Shown: piece after piece, positions 49,111-60,000 of the stretch | Numbering within the stretch: the first letter of the stretch is position 1 | Layout: every line of letters starts with the position of its first letter | Origin: Polytrichum commune | Taxonomy: Eukaryota > Streptophyta > Polytrichopsida > Polytrichales > Polytrichaceae | Reading direction: 5' to 3' | NCBI GenBank assembly: GCA_950295325.1 | Contig: OX485809.1 | Coordinates: 29,838,144 to 29,898,143, forward strand | Length of the DNA stretch: 60,000 nucleotides | The notes under the pieces: model-generated | Seen by the model: the letters and a program-made list of their open reading frames with translations, nothing else | Database searches by the model: none | Told to the model about the DNA's origin: nothing | Translations under genes and position numbers: made by a program

Positions 49111-51840
49111 TGTATTTCACTGTCGAAGGACAATTGCTTAGAACTCATATATTGGTAGTGGTTTGAATCCGGGGGGTGGACTCTTCATTGGAAATATAAA
49201 TGATGTGTGTGGGTCATTATAAAAGTAAACCCCCTATATACAAGAAGATTATAGAGAAAAAACACATGTATACGTATTAATAATAGGCTAGTAAATGGAC
49301 TCATGTATTTATATTATGCATTTCAATTGAATGTAATAAATGCCTCCAACTACATATACAAAATAAATATCATGAATTAAATAGACTATTATTACATATA
49401 ATATCCACTTTCACTCTGCAATGAGAAAGTCATTGAACATCTTTTCATCCATAGCATGTAACTCAATAATTGCGTCAAACAAACAAAGACAAGGGCACAG
49501 TAACTTAGCCACAATCTAGAGAGCAAAACACAAGGGAACCATGAATGATTCAAGAACCTTTGATTTATAAAAACCTAGAACCAAATGCAAACCCTAATAA
49601 GAATGGATAGGGTAGTTATTGAGGACTATTACTATATGATAATATGGATGAAAATGTGAATCAGATGAAATAGCACATCTAATGTCAAAAAAAATCTCTA
49701 ACCTTCAAGCCCTTTTTTTGTAAATCGACCTTTACTTCAAGATTCTTAATAGCCTTTTTAAATGCACACACTAAAGAAATATATTACCTCTCCCTTATGT
49801 ATACTATGCACACTATGGCCTGAAATAATACCCCTTACAACACTCATGTCAGTTCATAGATAGTGTGAAGAGTCCACCCCTGAAGACTTGAACATGCCTA
49901 GACTTGAATCTTAACTCGTTCTACATTTAAGGGCCAACATAATACTAACAGTGCATGGACTGAAAGTTGAATCCAAACTGCAATGTTATCCTACTTGGCA
50001 TGAAAAAAAAAATGTTTCATGAACTTTTTGATGCAAAATTTTCAAAATTATGACACCCATCATCTCACAATATCTACCAAGTTAATTCATAAAAGGCAAG
50101 TTCTATATGTAATTACAACATGAGCCAACAAATGTACGACATCCAAATTCTCATGTTCTACCTTCCAACCTTTCAAAACATAAGTGTTTGGAAGAGTTAC
50201 AATGTCTAGAAGTTCATCATCCTCTCACTATAAGGTGTGTCCAACAGGGTAAACCTTGTAGAGAGTCTAAGGTATGTGGGTGTTTTTCGGTTCATTCTTC
50301 ATGCTCTCCACTTCTACCAATTATATCTACACAACGAAACTTGTCTTGTATTAGCAAGTCTATAATGAAGCATCAACAAAAATCGGATTGAAAATTGGTC
50401 TTCCCCTGATTTAGTTAATCGGAAGTGCATGTTTTATTCATTTCTTAACTGAATACATAGGTCAGCTGAATATTTCATTATTGAGGGTGGAATAGTTAAT
50501 AATAACTTGAAGACATAGTCAATTGCTTTTAAACATGTGTCTTATGGTATTTGATATTTTATCCTCACCACACCACACACCAATGAATGTAGGAGTCTAG
50601 TTAAGAAAAGTGACCAAATAACACCCACATAATTGCCTGGAAACAAACAACAATGAGTAGAAGTTTTACTATACTTCTTCGATTGAGTTCTTAACACATT
50701 AATGGAAGAGAATGCAAAGTTCCAAAGGAAAGGAACACGCAAGACTCTGGTTGAGCAGCAAACATGTCTACAAATCACTGCACGTTTGAGCCTGAAAAGT
50801 GGCCAGGGCAGCACAATTTTTAAATGTTACGTTTCTCAAAAAACATATAAGAATTTAAATGGAAGTACAAGTAAGACTGTAGTATGAACATTTATAGGTT
50901 AATGTGACTCACTAAGGTAAAGCGTATTATTGATTCCCAGGTTTGACCAAGTCCAAATAGCAAGTGGTACTAAGTTAAATACCATAACCAATTTAGACCT
51001 GCAAGAAATGTGCAAACACAGTGCCAGAAATAGGTGTGGAATGAACTAAATGTAGCTTTGACATTTCAATGATGTGAAATGACAGAACTGCTTTTTAGAT
51101 CCATAACAAATTTAATTCACCAAAGTTGCACATATTAAGCAATTTTGGCTTCTTCCGAATCCATACATTCAATGTACAAAGTGAGTGAAGCACTTCTTCA
51201 ATGACTTGATTCAATTTTCATATTTATCTCATTTCAGTGGGATAATGAATCAGTTGTCCATGCAGACTACCTATCCTTACAAATGTCCACTTGTTCAGTC
51301 CAAGAACAAAAAGACATCACAATTAGCAAATCTTGTGATTAGGAATTCTGACTATATGAAACAAAAGGTTCAAAACATCCAAAGCTCATTCTTAAGAACT
51401 AAGTTAGAGATGTTGTCCACTTACACAACCTTTGAACACCTTATAAAAGAGTTCCCCCCTATAACACCACATTGAATTCAAAACCTAGATCAACTTAGAT
51501 TTCAATGATTTCAAATTATTTGGTCCCAATTCGCAATTACTAACATGCTCAAGCTTCTAATGCTTGAATCCGTTGATTCCAGAGCTGGAGGTTTTCTCAT
51601 TAGCCTCATCTACCTTAAACGAAAGAATTACATGACAGAAAGATTGATAAGAGTGACAAATATTCTAGGAGATCAAAGTTAACAAGGAGTGGAGTGTGAT
51701 GTGATGACCCTACAAAAGATTGTCAGCCCACGCTAGCATTTAAACAGTCTAACAAGCCATTTGTGTTTTATAGAAACATCTCACACCACACCTCAGTTAA
51801 TAATGCTGTAAATCTTTCGCTGTACAAAAGTTTACTGTTC
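49111..51840. other. Intergenic interval downstream of the LEA gene
   Basis: A partial family A piece is visible at about 50500-50636 (AAACATGTGTCTTATGGTAT, AAGTGACCAAATAACACCCA). Otherwise no gene or repeat was supported; the frame at 51185-51475 shows no recognisable domain. Confidence 0.4.
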
Positions 51841-51842
51841 TC

Positions 51843-52390
51843 TATGACAATCAATGCAATTGTGCAAAAGGTAAAAAAACAACAATACATGATCAGAAAT
51901 AATCATAGGAGCGTTGCATGATTCAATTGCAGAGTAACATACATTCAACCAAATTTTAAAAAATTGGAAAATGGTATATAATGGCACTCAATCAACTTGT
52001 TGTGTCATTATATCTACTTTCATTTCATCCTCTTTCTCCCGTGCCCTGAGCTTTAAGATGTGCAGTTGTAGAATTCCACTACAAAGTTTGCAAAATCTAG
52101 CTTTCAACTCTTGTTGACAATCTAAATAATAGTGCAAAATCAAACAACACCATTACAAGCTCAGAAATATTCATAGAAGCATTCCATGATGCAATTTCTA
52201 CAGTAAAATGAATTTAACCAGATTTACAAAGATGAAAGATGGAAGCAATAGCAGTCGGTGGACTTCCTGTGTCACCACTCATATCTACTTCATCTCATCC
52301 ATTATCTTCCATATCCTAAGCTCCAAGATTTGCACTCACAGAATCCCACTGCAAAGATTGCCAGAAACTACCACAATTTCCAAGTAAGGA
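51843..52390. repeat. ~271-bp degenerate tandem duplication at the 3' side of the LEA gene
   Basis: Two copies share, in order, GCAAAA plus ACAACA words, CAGAAATA-TCATAG, GCATGAT, TATCTACTT-CAT-TCATCC and CTAAGCT/CTGAGCT words. TATCTACTTTCATTTCATCC at 52012 matches TATCTACTTCATCTCATCC at about 52283. The second copy ends in the last LEA exon's 3' region. Confidence 0.7.
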
Positions 52391-52417
52391 TCAAGAGTGA
52401 TCTGAAACTACCATCAT

Positions 52418-55400
52418 TTAGTGGTTGGCATAATCAGCAACTTGGCCTGCAGTAGCCCTTCGAGTTTCGGACGAAAACACAGGCTCTTCAGGCAATACAA
52501 CTCCTGCATTTGCTCTGTCTTGAGCAACTGAGGAAATGTCTGCGAGTTTTGCAGACACATCGTCCCACACACCTGAGGATTTGTTAGCCGCATTGTCAGC
52601 AGCTTCCCGGGCCGAATCGGCCGAAGATTTTGTTGACTGCTGAATGCTGCCCAATACTTCAGACGCTTTCGCCTTCAATCCATCCCAGGTGAGACCAGAA
52701 GTACTAGTACTATGTGCATGAGCTTCCTCATTGGCTTCCTGGGCCGACTTGGAAGCATCCGCCATCTGCTGGTTGAAATTCAAAGCAGCCTCACGAGCTT
52801 TGTCATGGACAGGAATCTTCGCATTGGTATGATCAAATGGTGATGTTGCATCACCTGCCTTATGCGCCGTTGTTCCTGCTCCTGCACTACTCTCCGAAAT
52901 AACCTCCCTGTCCTGAATTGTGTCGAATGTGTCCGCAGTTTCGTTACCGAAACTTTCCAAAATCTGGGAAGCTTTCAACTTCAACCCATTCCAGTTCACT
53001 CCCGGTGCCGGAGTTTCGTATTCATCAGATTTGGTTTTCTCATGTGTCACATCCCACGGAGTGCCTGCGTCACCTGCCCGGGATTTATTCACACCCAAAG
53101 TGCTTTCGGATAACGTTGACCGATCCGCACTATCATTCACTGTATCTGCAGTTTCGTTTTGTGCACTTCCCAAAAACTGGGAAGCTTTTTGCTTGATTTC
53201 GTTCCAGTTCACCCCCTCAGGCATAGTGTGATTTTCACTCATTCGAGTCTTGTCCTCGGTCGCGTCCCACACTGATCCAGCACTTGCAGCTTTGGATGGC
53301 ACATGGCCTGCAGTACTCTCAGACAAAGTTTTGCGATCTGCAGAGTCACCGAACGTGTCTGCAGTTTCGTTTTGTGCACTGTTCAACATTTGAGTGGCCG
53401 TTTGTTTCCCACCTCCTTCATGAGCCCTGCTCTTGTCCTGGACTTCGCCCACGGCCTCCGACGTCTTTTTGTTCGCACCTCCTAAGAATTCAGAGGCTTT
53501 CTGCTTCAACCCGTCGAATCCACTCAGCAACGGGTTCCGACGCGGCTCAGATTCCACTTTCTCGTGCACACGATCACCTGTGGCAGCTGTCTGTAGCACT
53601 CGCAAGATTCACCTTCTTTAGAATTTGGGTTTGGAGCTGCTAGACCATTTCTAACTATAAGCATTATTTGGGGGCTACTTTCAAATTATAAGCATTAGTA
53701 AAACGATACATTATTTTTCACAAAATGTTTCATAGAATAATACTTCATCCATCAACGCATTTGGTGAACTATGTTTTAGAAGGAATGCTTCTAATTAGCT
53801 CTAAAAATGACAATTGAAAGTGCAAACCTTTTCTAATTCAAGACACAAAATCTTATCAATGGTTTCTTCTCGATGCCCTCTTTCCAAGCATATTCCTCTT
53901 CTTTGTGAATGAACAAATCATCAACTCATTAAAAGTATTAGAAGGTTTAAGATACCTTGTTCCTTGACGCGTCTGCGGCCGCATTTGCATCGTCTTTCGT
54001 GGATTTCCATGAAGAATCCAGCTTGCTCTTCACGTCCTCTGCAGTCTCGGAGGCTTTAGATTTCGTGGAATCCCAAGTGGCTCCCATTTTATTCTCGGCG
54101 TCGGATGTCGTCTCGGACGCATTCTTTTTCGTCGTGTCCCAGTTCGATGCCGCGCGATCTTTTGCCTCACCTGCCCTATCTTGCACAGCGTCCGCGGATT
54201 CATTAGCTTTGTGAGAAGCCGTGCCCAAAAGATTGGAAGCTTTCTGCTTCATCTGATTCCAAGCCGACCCTGCAGCCGCTTCATGTTCGTCTGCCTTCTG
54301 TCGAATAGCTCCAGCTGCATCATACGATCGGTCTCGCGTTTGTTCCGCACTCACGGCTGCGTCGTCTCGAACTTCGCTTGCTTTCCTTTGCACAGCACCT
54401 ACACTTTCGGAAGCTTTGTCTTTCACAGCATCCCTTGACTCTGCAAGACTTTCCTTGGACTGCTCCTTCTTGTCCTGTGCTACACCGGTGAGCTCACCCG
54501 CCTTCTGCTTCGTTGCGTCCCAAGCCTCCGAGACTTTGTCCGTCGCAGCGTTGGCGTAGTCTGAAATGGTCTCTTGAGCACCTTGCACACTCTCTCCAGT
54601 TTTCGCTGTCGCTGTGTTTGCCCCATCGGCAGTTGTCTGTTTTATTGAGTCAGTTGCCTGTGACAGATTCCTCTTTGCCTCTTCGATGTAATCATATGTT
54701 AAGTCCCTTGTCGCGCCATACCTGTGAAATTTGGAACAAGTTGGCAATGTCAATGTCCAAACCTTCACAAACACAAATGGCAACATACCTAATTCTAACT
54801 AGACAATGCTGGAATTTTTTCCCTTGTTGCTAAAATCATCATCTTTAACCGCTGATTATATCTATCAACGTAAGTAACTTGTAAGTATACAGAATTTACT
54901 TTTCGTATGGAAATGTGATAGACACCCAAAAATTTCATGCTTATTGATCCAAAACCACCATGGAAACTTGACATTAGAAGGGTAAAAATTGTCGATATCA
55001 ACAATGTGCACATTCTGCAAGGGGTTTTACATGTCAGTTTTGGGTGAGGTGTAGCTTTAGTTTGTGTTACCAATTTCTCATGCTCTTAAAAACTCATTCC
55101 GCTGGAGAGTCAAAGAAATCACACCCACAGGGACAATACATCTAAAAACCTAATAACTAAAGAGGTTAATCTCGTGATCTTCTAAGATTCTGTAGGAAAG
55201 GTATGAATGCGTGTTATATGTAATTTGTTCGACTCTCAGGGTTCGCCAAACTTCTAATGAGGTCAAATGAGGCTAAGGATATCCAAGTAGCGATTGATTC
55301 ATCGCATGAAAGATACATCTACCTTCAAAGCTCTCAAATGAGATAGAGAGATGATGGAAAGATTATTACCCCCAAGGAGAAATACATCTAAAAACCTGAC

Positions 55401-57439
55401 AACGACCACACGAAAGAGGCTAATCTCATAATCTTGCAGTCTATAGAGAGGTATCCAGACTCTTTCACAACTCTGCGATTTGTTCAGCTCTCAGAACTCA
55501 TCATAGTTTTAATCGGATAATTCACTTGAATGTAGGACAAAATTATCCATGTACAAACCATTCAAACGAATGATTCATCACATGACATACAAAAATAACC
55601 TTCAAAACTCTTAGAAAAGATGGAGATGATGGTAAGACTGATGAAGTACCTCTCTTGAGTGCCTCTCTGAGTGTCTGCAGCAGTCTTTCCGGCACTTTCA
55701 GTAGCTTGGTTGTAGGTATCCGCAGCGACATTTTTAGTGCGCTGAGCAGTATCGTTAGTGTAATCAGCTGCCTGGTTGTACTTGTTTTGGGCAGCATCCT
55801 TCACATTGTCTGCAGTCTCACTAGCGGATTGCTTCGACTGCTCAAGAGTGTCTTGTGCGCTGTTCTTAGCGCCTACGAGCTTATCCTTCGCTGCACCAGC
55901 GTATTGGGAAACAGTGTCCTGCATGATCCAACCATCCATGAAGCATTACTTAAATGAGACTTACCATCTAAACACCTAAAAATGCTTCATGATCATCAAA
56001 TATTCGCTGTGATCGGAGTAATTTAGGACTGCATTTTACATTTTGCATTTTACATTTGCCTCTTGATACTTTAACAGGGGAACAATGACAAGAATTTCGA
56101 GAAGGATCGAACAGAGGACACAGAAGACTTTAATTACATCCGAAACCTTAATGCAGCTACAATTGCTTCTTTTTGTCAACAATTACTCACGAAACATTAT
56201 TTAAATGAGAAACTTAGGTTGCATCCACCATCTGAGCACCTAAATGTGCTTGTTTTTCATCAAATGTTCGCCAGCTGAAACTTTGACAGGGGAACAATGA
56301 CAAGAATTTCGAAAAGAATCGACTAGAGGAGACAGGCTTTAATCGAATCCCACATTTAAAAACACCTGCAACTATTTCTTTGTCACCAAACACCTGTTCG
56401 CCGTGATCAGAATTAGTTCAGAAACACATACATACGTGACAGGAACATGTTTCACATTCGAACAGACATCAGGTCCTGAAACTCGGGGAACGATGAACCA
56501 GGCAATTAACCAATTTCAAGAATTCCAAGAAGAATTGAACAGAGGAGAGACAGAAAACCGACATCTCAAAACATCTAAAATTGCTTGTTTGCCACCAGAT
56601 GATATTCTCCATAATCGGTTTCATTTTAGCGTTAAACCTTCACAAAGAATACATGTCACATTAGAACAGACATCCGCTTCCTGAAACTTGAGGAAAAATG
56701 AACTGGGTAGAGAAAGGATTTCAAAAAATCTAAGAAGACTCAAATAGAAGAGAGAAATTGTTGTATCCACCTCAAACACCTATCACAATTGCTTGTTTGT
56801 CAACAAATACTCGTTACAATGAGAACAAAGTTCAGATTAAACATCTCATTGGAACAGACATGGCCTTGTGAAACGTGAGGAATAATGACATCGGTAATTG
56901 AATGTGAAATTTCAAGAAAAATCAAAACTTAACTCCATCCGACACCTCAAAACACCTATAGTTGATTGTCACCAATTAATACACGCTATAATCGGAATAG
57001 TCCAGCAATACACATGCGAAAGCCATACATTTCACATTCGGACAAACATGACCTCCTCAACCTTGGGCAACAGTGAATTGGATAGATGAAGAAATTCAAG
57101 AATTTCAGGAGAGTCGAACAGAGGGTAGAAAAGGAGAGGAGAGGAGAAACCTACCGCAACAGAGTTTTTGGCATCCACAACGGTGTCTGTGGCATCATTT
57201 GCGGCGGCTGAGGCCGTGTCTACGGCCTGCCCACTTTTCTCCATGGTATAATCCTTGGCAGTTTCATAGCGATCCTCCGCCCCTTTGAGAGCAGACAAAC
57301 CTTCTTGCTGCACTGCGCCCTTGTACTGCGCCGCACTCTCCTTTGCTGCTTCTGTTCCCTTGCTTCCATGCTCCCGAGCTTCGTCCCTCGCCTTGTTGGC
57401 CTCTGCCCTCAGGTATGTTCCTCCCGACGCCATCGCCAC
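52418..57439 (-). CDS. Large LEA-like protein (group 3/LEA_4 type), ~830 aa
   Basis: LEA proteins are disordered, highly soluble proteins that protect membranes and enzymes during seed drying and water stress. Four exons: 57439-57155, 55918-55650, 54721-53956 and 53590-52418. They join in frame to 2,493 nt. The first three introns have normal borders; the last acceptor (CTACAG at 53591-53596) has a weak pyrimidine tract. The protein is rich in Ala, Lys, Asp, Glu, Ser and Thr, has no Cys, and repeats AKDK/QKAS/ETA-type 11-mer words. Exon 1 starts MAMASGGTYLRAEANKARDE. Exons 3-4 repeat a W-x-x-x-K-x-KAS-x-x-L-G motif (AWNQMKQKASNLLG, VNWNEIKQKASQFLG, LTWDGLKAKASEVLG). Residues 508-650 form two ~71-residue repeats plus a partial third. 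Length and Trp content exceed ordinary LEA_4 proteins. Two adjacent genes cannot be excluded without a transcript, but the phases argue for one. Confidence 0.82.
52800..53389 (-). repeat. Coding tandem repeats, ~213-216 bp unit, in the last LEA exon
   Basis: Units at 53389-53174, 53173-52961 and a diverged third from 52960 encode L-x-S-x-x-NETADT, then a D-R-x-x-x-SES segment, then WD-x-T-x-x-KT and VNWN-x-x-K-x-KAS. The third loses the second half. Confidence 0.8.
55110..55645. repeat. ~246-bp tandem duplication in LEA intron 2
   Basis: AATACATCTAAAAACCT occurs at 55135 and 55381. Both copies continue with GAGG(T/C)TAATCTC, TTTGTTC(A/G)(A/G)CTCTCAG, a GATTCATC motif and ACCTTCAAA(A/G)CTCT. 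The second copy ends near the donor of exon 2. Confidence 0.75.
55990..57135. repeat. ~200-bp degenerate tandem array, about six copies, in LEA intron 1
   Basis: A block like ACAATGACAAGAATTTCGAG followed by GAACAGAGGA and then CACCT-CAA-TTGCTTGTTTGTC recurs near 56084, 56295, 56490, 56696, 56882 and 57071. Spacings are about 186-211 bp. The last copy runs up to the exon 1 donor. Confidence 0.75.
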
Positions 57440-58240
57440 TCAACCACACAAACCAAACTGGATAGATAGATATGTAGCTCTCACCACCCCTTCACAAAAA
57501 TTGAAGCAACTTAACCCTCACAGTTTATGTGCAAAATGGGAATCCTTCCACAGGATGTCTTACTCCCAAATATGAAACCCAAATGAGCCAAATCTCTACA
57601 ACTAAATATATATGTATTGGGTAATCAATCACTACATGCAAACTGAAGACAGGAGAAAATGGCAAAAAAAAATGGCAACAGACAGAGACACACAGACAAA
57701 CAGATTGCCTAAGTAGTCAAAAGGTGTGTATGTATACAAGAAGTTTTCCACTCGTAGTGACAGGTGTGGGGCACTTGTTGAACTGAATCAATGGAGGGAC
57801 ACTACGCGAAGGAGGAGCCCTTTAAGGGTGAGATGAGAAGCGGTGGAATCCAAAATAGAAGAGGAAGGGAGGAAGCGCCATGAGTCTCCACGCAGAGCGG
57901 CATGACAAGTGTCTAAGTGCATGCCAACAGGTGCCCACGTGTCGGATGCCACTTGGCAGTCGATGACATGGGAGTCTTCCCGTCAGGATGGTTCATCGAA
58001 AGGTCCAGAATCCTCCAGCCCTTCCTTTGACATTCCGGATGAAGCTGCTGATGACGTCGAGGATAGAATCAGATTAATTTCACTTTTGGGTGTCCTGGAT
58101 AGAGGTCGGCACAAATTTAGGTTTCCCACCGTCCGGACACTTAACTGTCAACGATTACCCCAAGTAATCAAGTTCTGTCAAGTTACTGTCAAGCTCTGGT
58201 AACTTACATTCTTCTTCGAAACACAATACCCCAATTATGT
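57440..58240. other. 5' flank of the LEA gene
   Basis: It holds the proposed promoter. A TATA-like ATATATAT lies at about 57605-57612, roughly 165 bp upstream of the start codon. The open frame at 57909-58202 on the plus strand has no domain resemblance and overlaps the proposed regulatory motifs. Confidence 0.4.
57918..57943 (-). promoter_or_regulatory. G-box/ABRE and RY motif upstream of the LEA gene
   Basis: TGCATG at 57918-57923 is the reverse complement of the RY/Sph core CATGCA. CACGTG at 57936-57941, within CCACGTGTC, is a G-box type ABA-response element. Both lie about 480-500 bp upstream of the LEA start codon. ABRE plus RY is the known pairing for ABI5-type bZIP and ABI3/FUS3-type B3 control of seed-maturation genes, so it fits the gene's presumed role. 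Confidence 0.55.
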
Positions 58241-58915
58241 GAACGTGAATGTCGCTTGGGTTGAGTTGCAAACAGATGAGCAGGTGTGGCAAATTGAGAT
58301 ATTTATCTTTTACCTTATTAAGTTAATGCGGTATTGTCGTGTGTTGTAGGGTTATGTGTATATGTAGGTAGTACTTCGTAGTTCGCAGAGACATGTCGTT
58401 CAGAATGTTGACACATAGGTACTAATTATATGAATTTTGGGGTGAGTTTTTGCCAACAGATTATTGCAAATTGAGGTGAACAATAATGTTGTATTGTAGT
58501 TTGTAGCAGGGTTTATGTACATGCGTAGGTAGTACTTTGTAGTCCGCAGATATGATGGAAATAGTGATAGGTAAACTCAATGATGATGTAATTTCAGAAA
58601 GGGCATCATCGTCTCTCAGAAATACTGTCTCTGAAGGACCAGTGTCATTCAGCATGTTGACATATACTAATTAATCATGTGAATGTGGGTGAGTTTCTGC
58701 GAACAGTTCATTACAAAATTGAGATGATTAAGAATGCTGTTTGTGTGTCGGGGTTATGTGACTATCGTGTAGGTAGTACTTTGTAGTTCGCAGATAATAT
58801 GGAATTAGCGATGGGAAAATGAACTGAGCGATTGATAATTTCACAAAGAGCATCATCTCTTAGACATAACAGCTTACACACCTGCCTCTGAAGAATCAGT
58901 GTTGTTTAGAATGCA
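58240..58915 (+). repeat. Degenerate tandem triplication upstream of the LEA gene
   Basis: GTAGGTAGTACTTYGTAGTY then CGCAG occurs at about 58364, 58525 and 58769. Neighbouring words (GTGAGTTT-TGC-AACAG, TTCA-AATGTTGACA, GGGTTATGTG) recur in the same order. Spacing is 161 and 244 bp because the copies carry indels. Confidence 0.75.
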
Positions 58916-59190
58916 CGACTGCGAGATTCGATGCCACACAAACCTCACAACAGTAAGAGATTGGAAACAGTCAAATTTCGATTACTGTCTGCTTGAAATA
59001 TGGCTATGGCAGTAGGTCCAGAATCTGAAATGAGCTAGTATTCCTTTGAATACCTGATAACTGACGTGCTGGATCTATGTTTTTCGGAGGATAGACCTGA
59101 ATTTCTCTCATTTTTCAGAGTGAAATTATTCGCCGGGTCATAGAGCTCTGAGCATCTTCACCCGATCGGTTGTAACGAAACTCTAATTGA

Positions 59191-59787
59191 ATGGAGGAGC
59201 GAGAAGGGAGTCCGAAAATCAACATTCAGTATGAACAACTTCAGGCCGCAACGTTGGTCACGGCAGCCGCCGTGGCTTGTATCACTAACCCTAATGTGCC
59301 TCAGCTCATCATCTTTAAGGAGGTTAGAAACTCCTTTACATGAATATTTGATTCTTAGCTTAAAGTTGGCGATGCAGACAGACATTGATGGCAACAAACA
59401 GCGTGATGAATTAGTGCCATCTGTTAAAGTAGATTGAACTTCGAGTTAGGTGGAAAGAAGGTTTATTAGGGGAGAGTAAGTATGATGGAATCCAGTACGA
59501 GTTTATACGACAATGCTCTCGAAGGGCGTGTTAATATTGTTGAATACATATCTGAGGAATCCAATTCAGGGTACTCAGGAAAGGAAGTTTGCAAGCCTGA
59601 TTAGCTCTCATACTTAAATATTGTGGCTTCTTAATGACCTCTGAAGCAGATGGGCGTGGAGGTGTGGGAGATTGAGACAGAAGCAAAGAAGGTTATTAGT
59701 GAAGTGTTGGAGAGGCCTGTTTTTAATTGCTGTGTGATTCGGCCTCCTATAGAAACCGCTTTGCCTTCTCGACAAGATTGCATCCTG
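59191..59787 (+). CDS. Unidentified gene, first two candidate exons
   Basis: ATG 59191 opens a 44-codon exon (to 59322) starting MEEREGSPKINIQYEQLQAA and including TAAAVACITNPNVPQLIIF; it ends GAG before a GTTAGA donor. A second 46-codon exon (59650-59787), preceded by GAAGCAG, contains VEVWEIETEAKKVISEVLER and ends at a GTAGTT donor. Phases agree (0/0). If the AG at 59847-59848 is the next acceptor, five codons and a stop follow, giving a ~95-aa protein; otherwise the gene continues in another way or beyond the window. I do not recognise the family. Confidence 0.4.
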
Positions 59788-60000
59788 GTAGTTTTGTTTA
59801 GCATGAAAATTATCCGTTCTACTAATTTCTAAGTTGATTATATGCAGACTGTGTCTCAACGATAACATTCTTAAGTAGCCTATTCAGGTTCCAATGCAAA
59901 TGGAATAATTTTTGGGTAATCTCGATAACCTAAGAATGATTCCATTGGGGATGCACATCTTCGGTTTTATCTTGGTAGATGGAATTTCTTTGTGTCCGAA

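Noticed and set aside
52862-54833. Several plus-strand open frames of 60-119 codons opposite the LEA gene
   Set aside because: They are antisense shadows of the long, compositionally biased LEA exons and have Ser/Phe/His-rich composition without any domain.

Overview
The window is plant nuclear DNA, most likely from a flowering plant. It holds three intron-rich plant genes (a RWA cell-wall acetylation protein, a TBC-domain Rab GAP and a large LEA protein), all with canonical GT-AG introns. Between and inside them lie many small non-autonomous DNA transposons, including one with the Stowaway signature (CTCCCTC ends, TA duplication). I see no bacterial, organellar, rRNA, functional tRNA or CRISPR features. 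All exon structures below were assembled by eye from reading-frame continuity, splice sites and recalled family sequences.

Layout. 0.4-6.2 kb (+): RWA gene of 15 coding exons, about 550 aa. 6.2-11.0 kb: gene-free, with hairpin elements, a decayed pogo/Tigger-like transposon and one copy of an abundant ~370-bp repeat. 11.0-19.9 kb (-): TBC Rab-GAP gene, ten exons that join in frame to exactly 731 codons plus stop; its introns carry several repeats, a LINE 3' end and a duplicated exon fragment. 20.6-20.9 kb (+): weak candidate for the start of a divergent gene. 21-52 kb: repeat-dominated, with a hAT transposase fragment, five named MITE or repeat families, two Harbinger-like elements, one Stowaway, a SINE-like insertion, a 148-bp near-perfect palindrome and many long poly-G/C tracts. 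52.4-57.4 kb (-): four-exon gene for an ~830-aa cysteine-free LEA-like protein, with a G-box/ABRE and an RY motif about 0.5 kb upstream. 59.2 kb to the end (+): two possible exons of an unidentified gene.

Functionally the genes look independent: RWA serves polysaccharide O-acetylation in the secretory pathway, the TBC protein should switch off a Rab GTPase in vesicle traffic, and the LEA protein fits desiccation or seed protection. No operon or pathway cluster is evident. The most distinctive content is the repeat landscape. Family A (~370 bp, about ten copies, several inside introns) has one copy split by a TA-flanked element and another split by a SINE-like insertion; removing each insert restores the family length. 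Family B is a ~380-bp MITE whose two ends are each palindromic and whose middle carries an expanding T/G tract. The LEA locus is surrounded and interrupted by at least five independent local tandem duplications.
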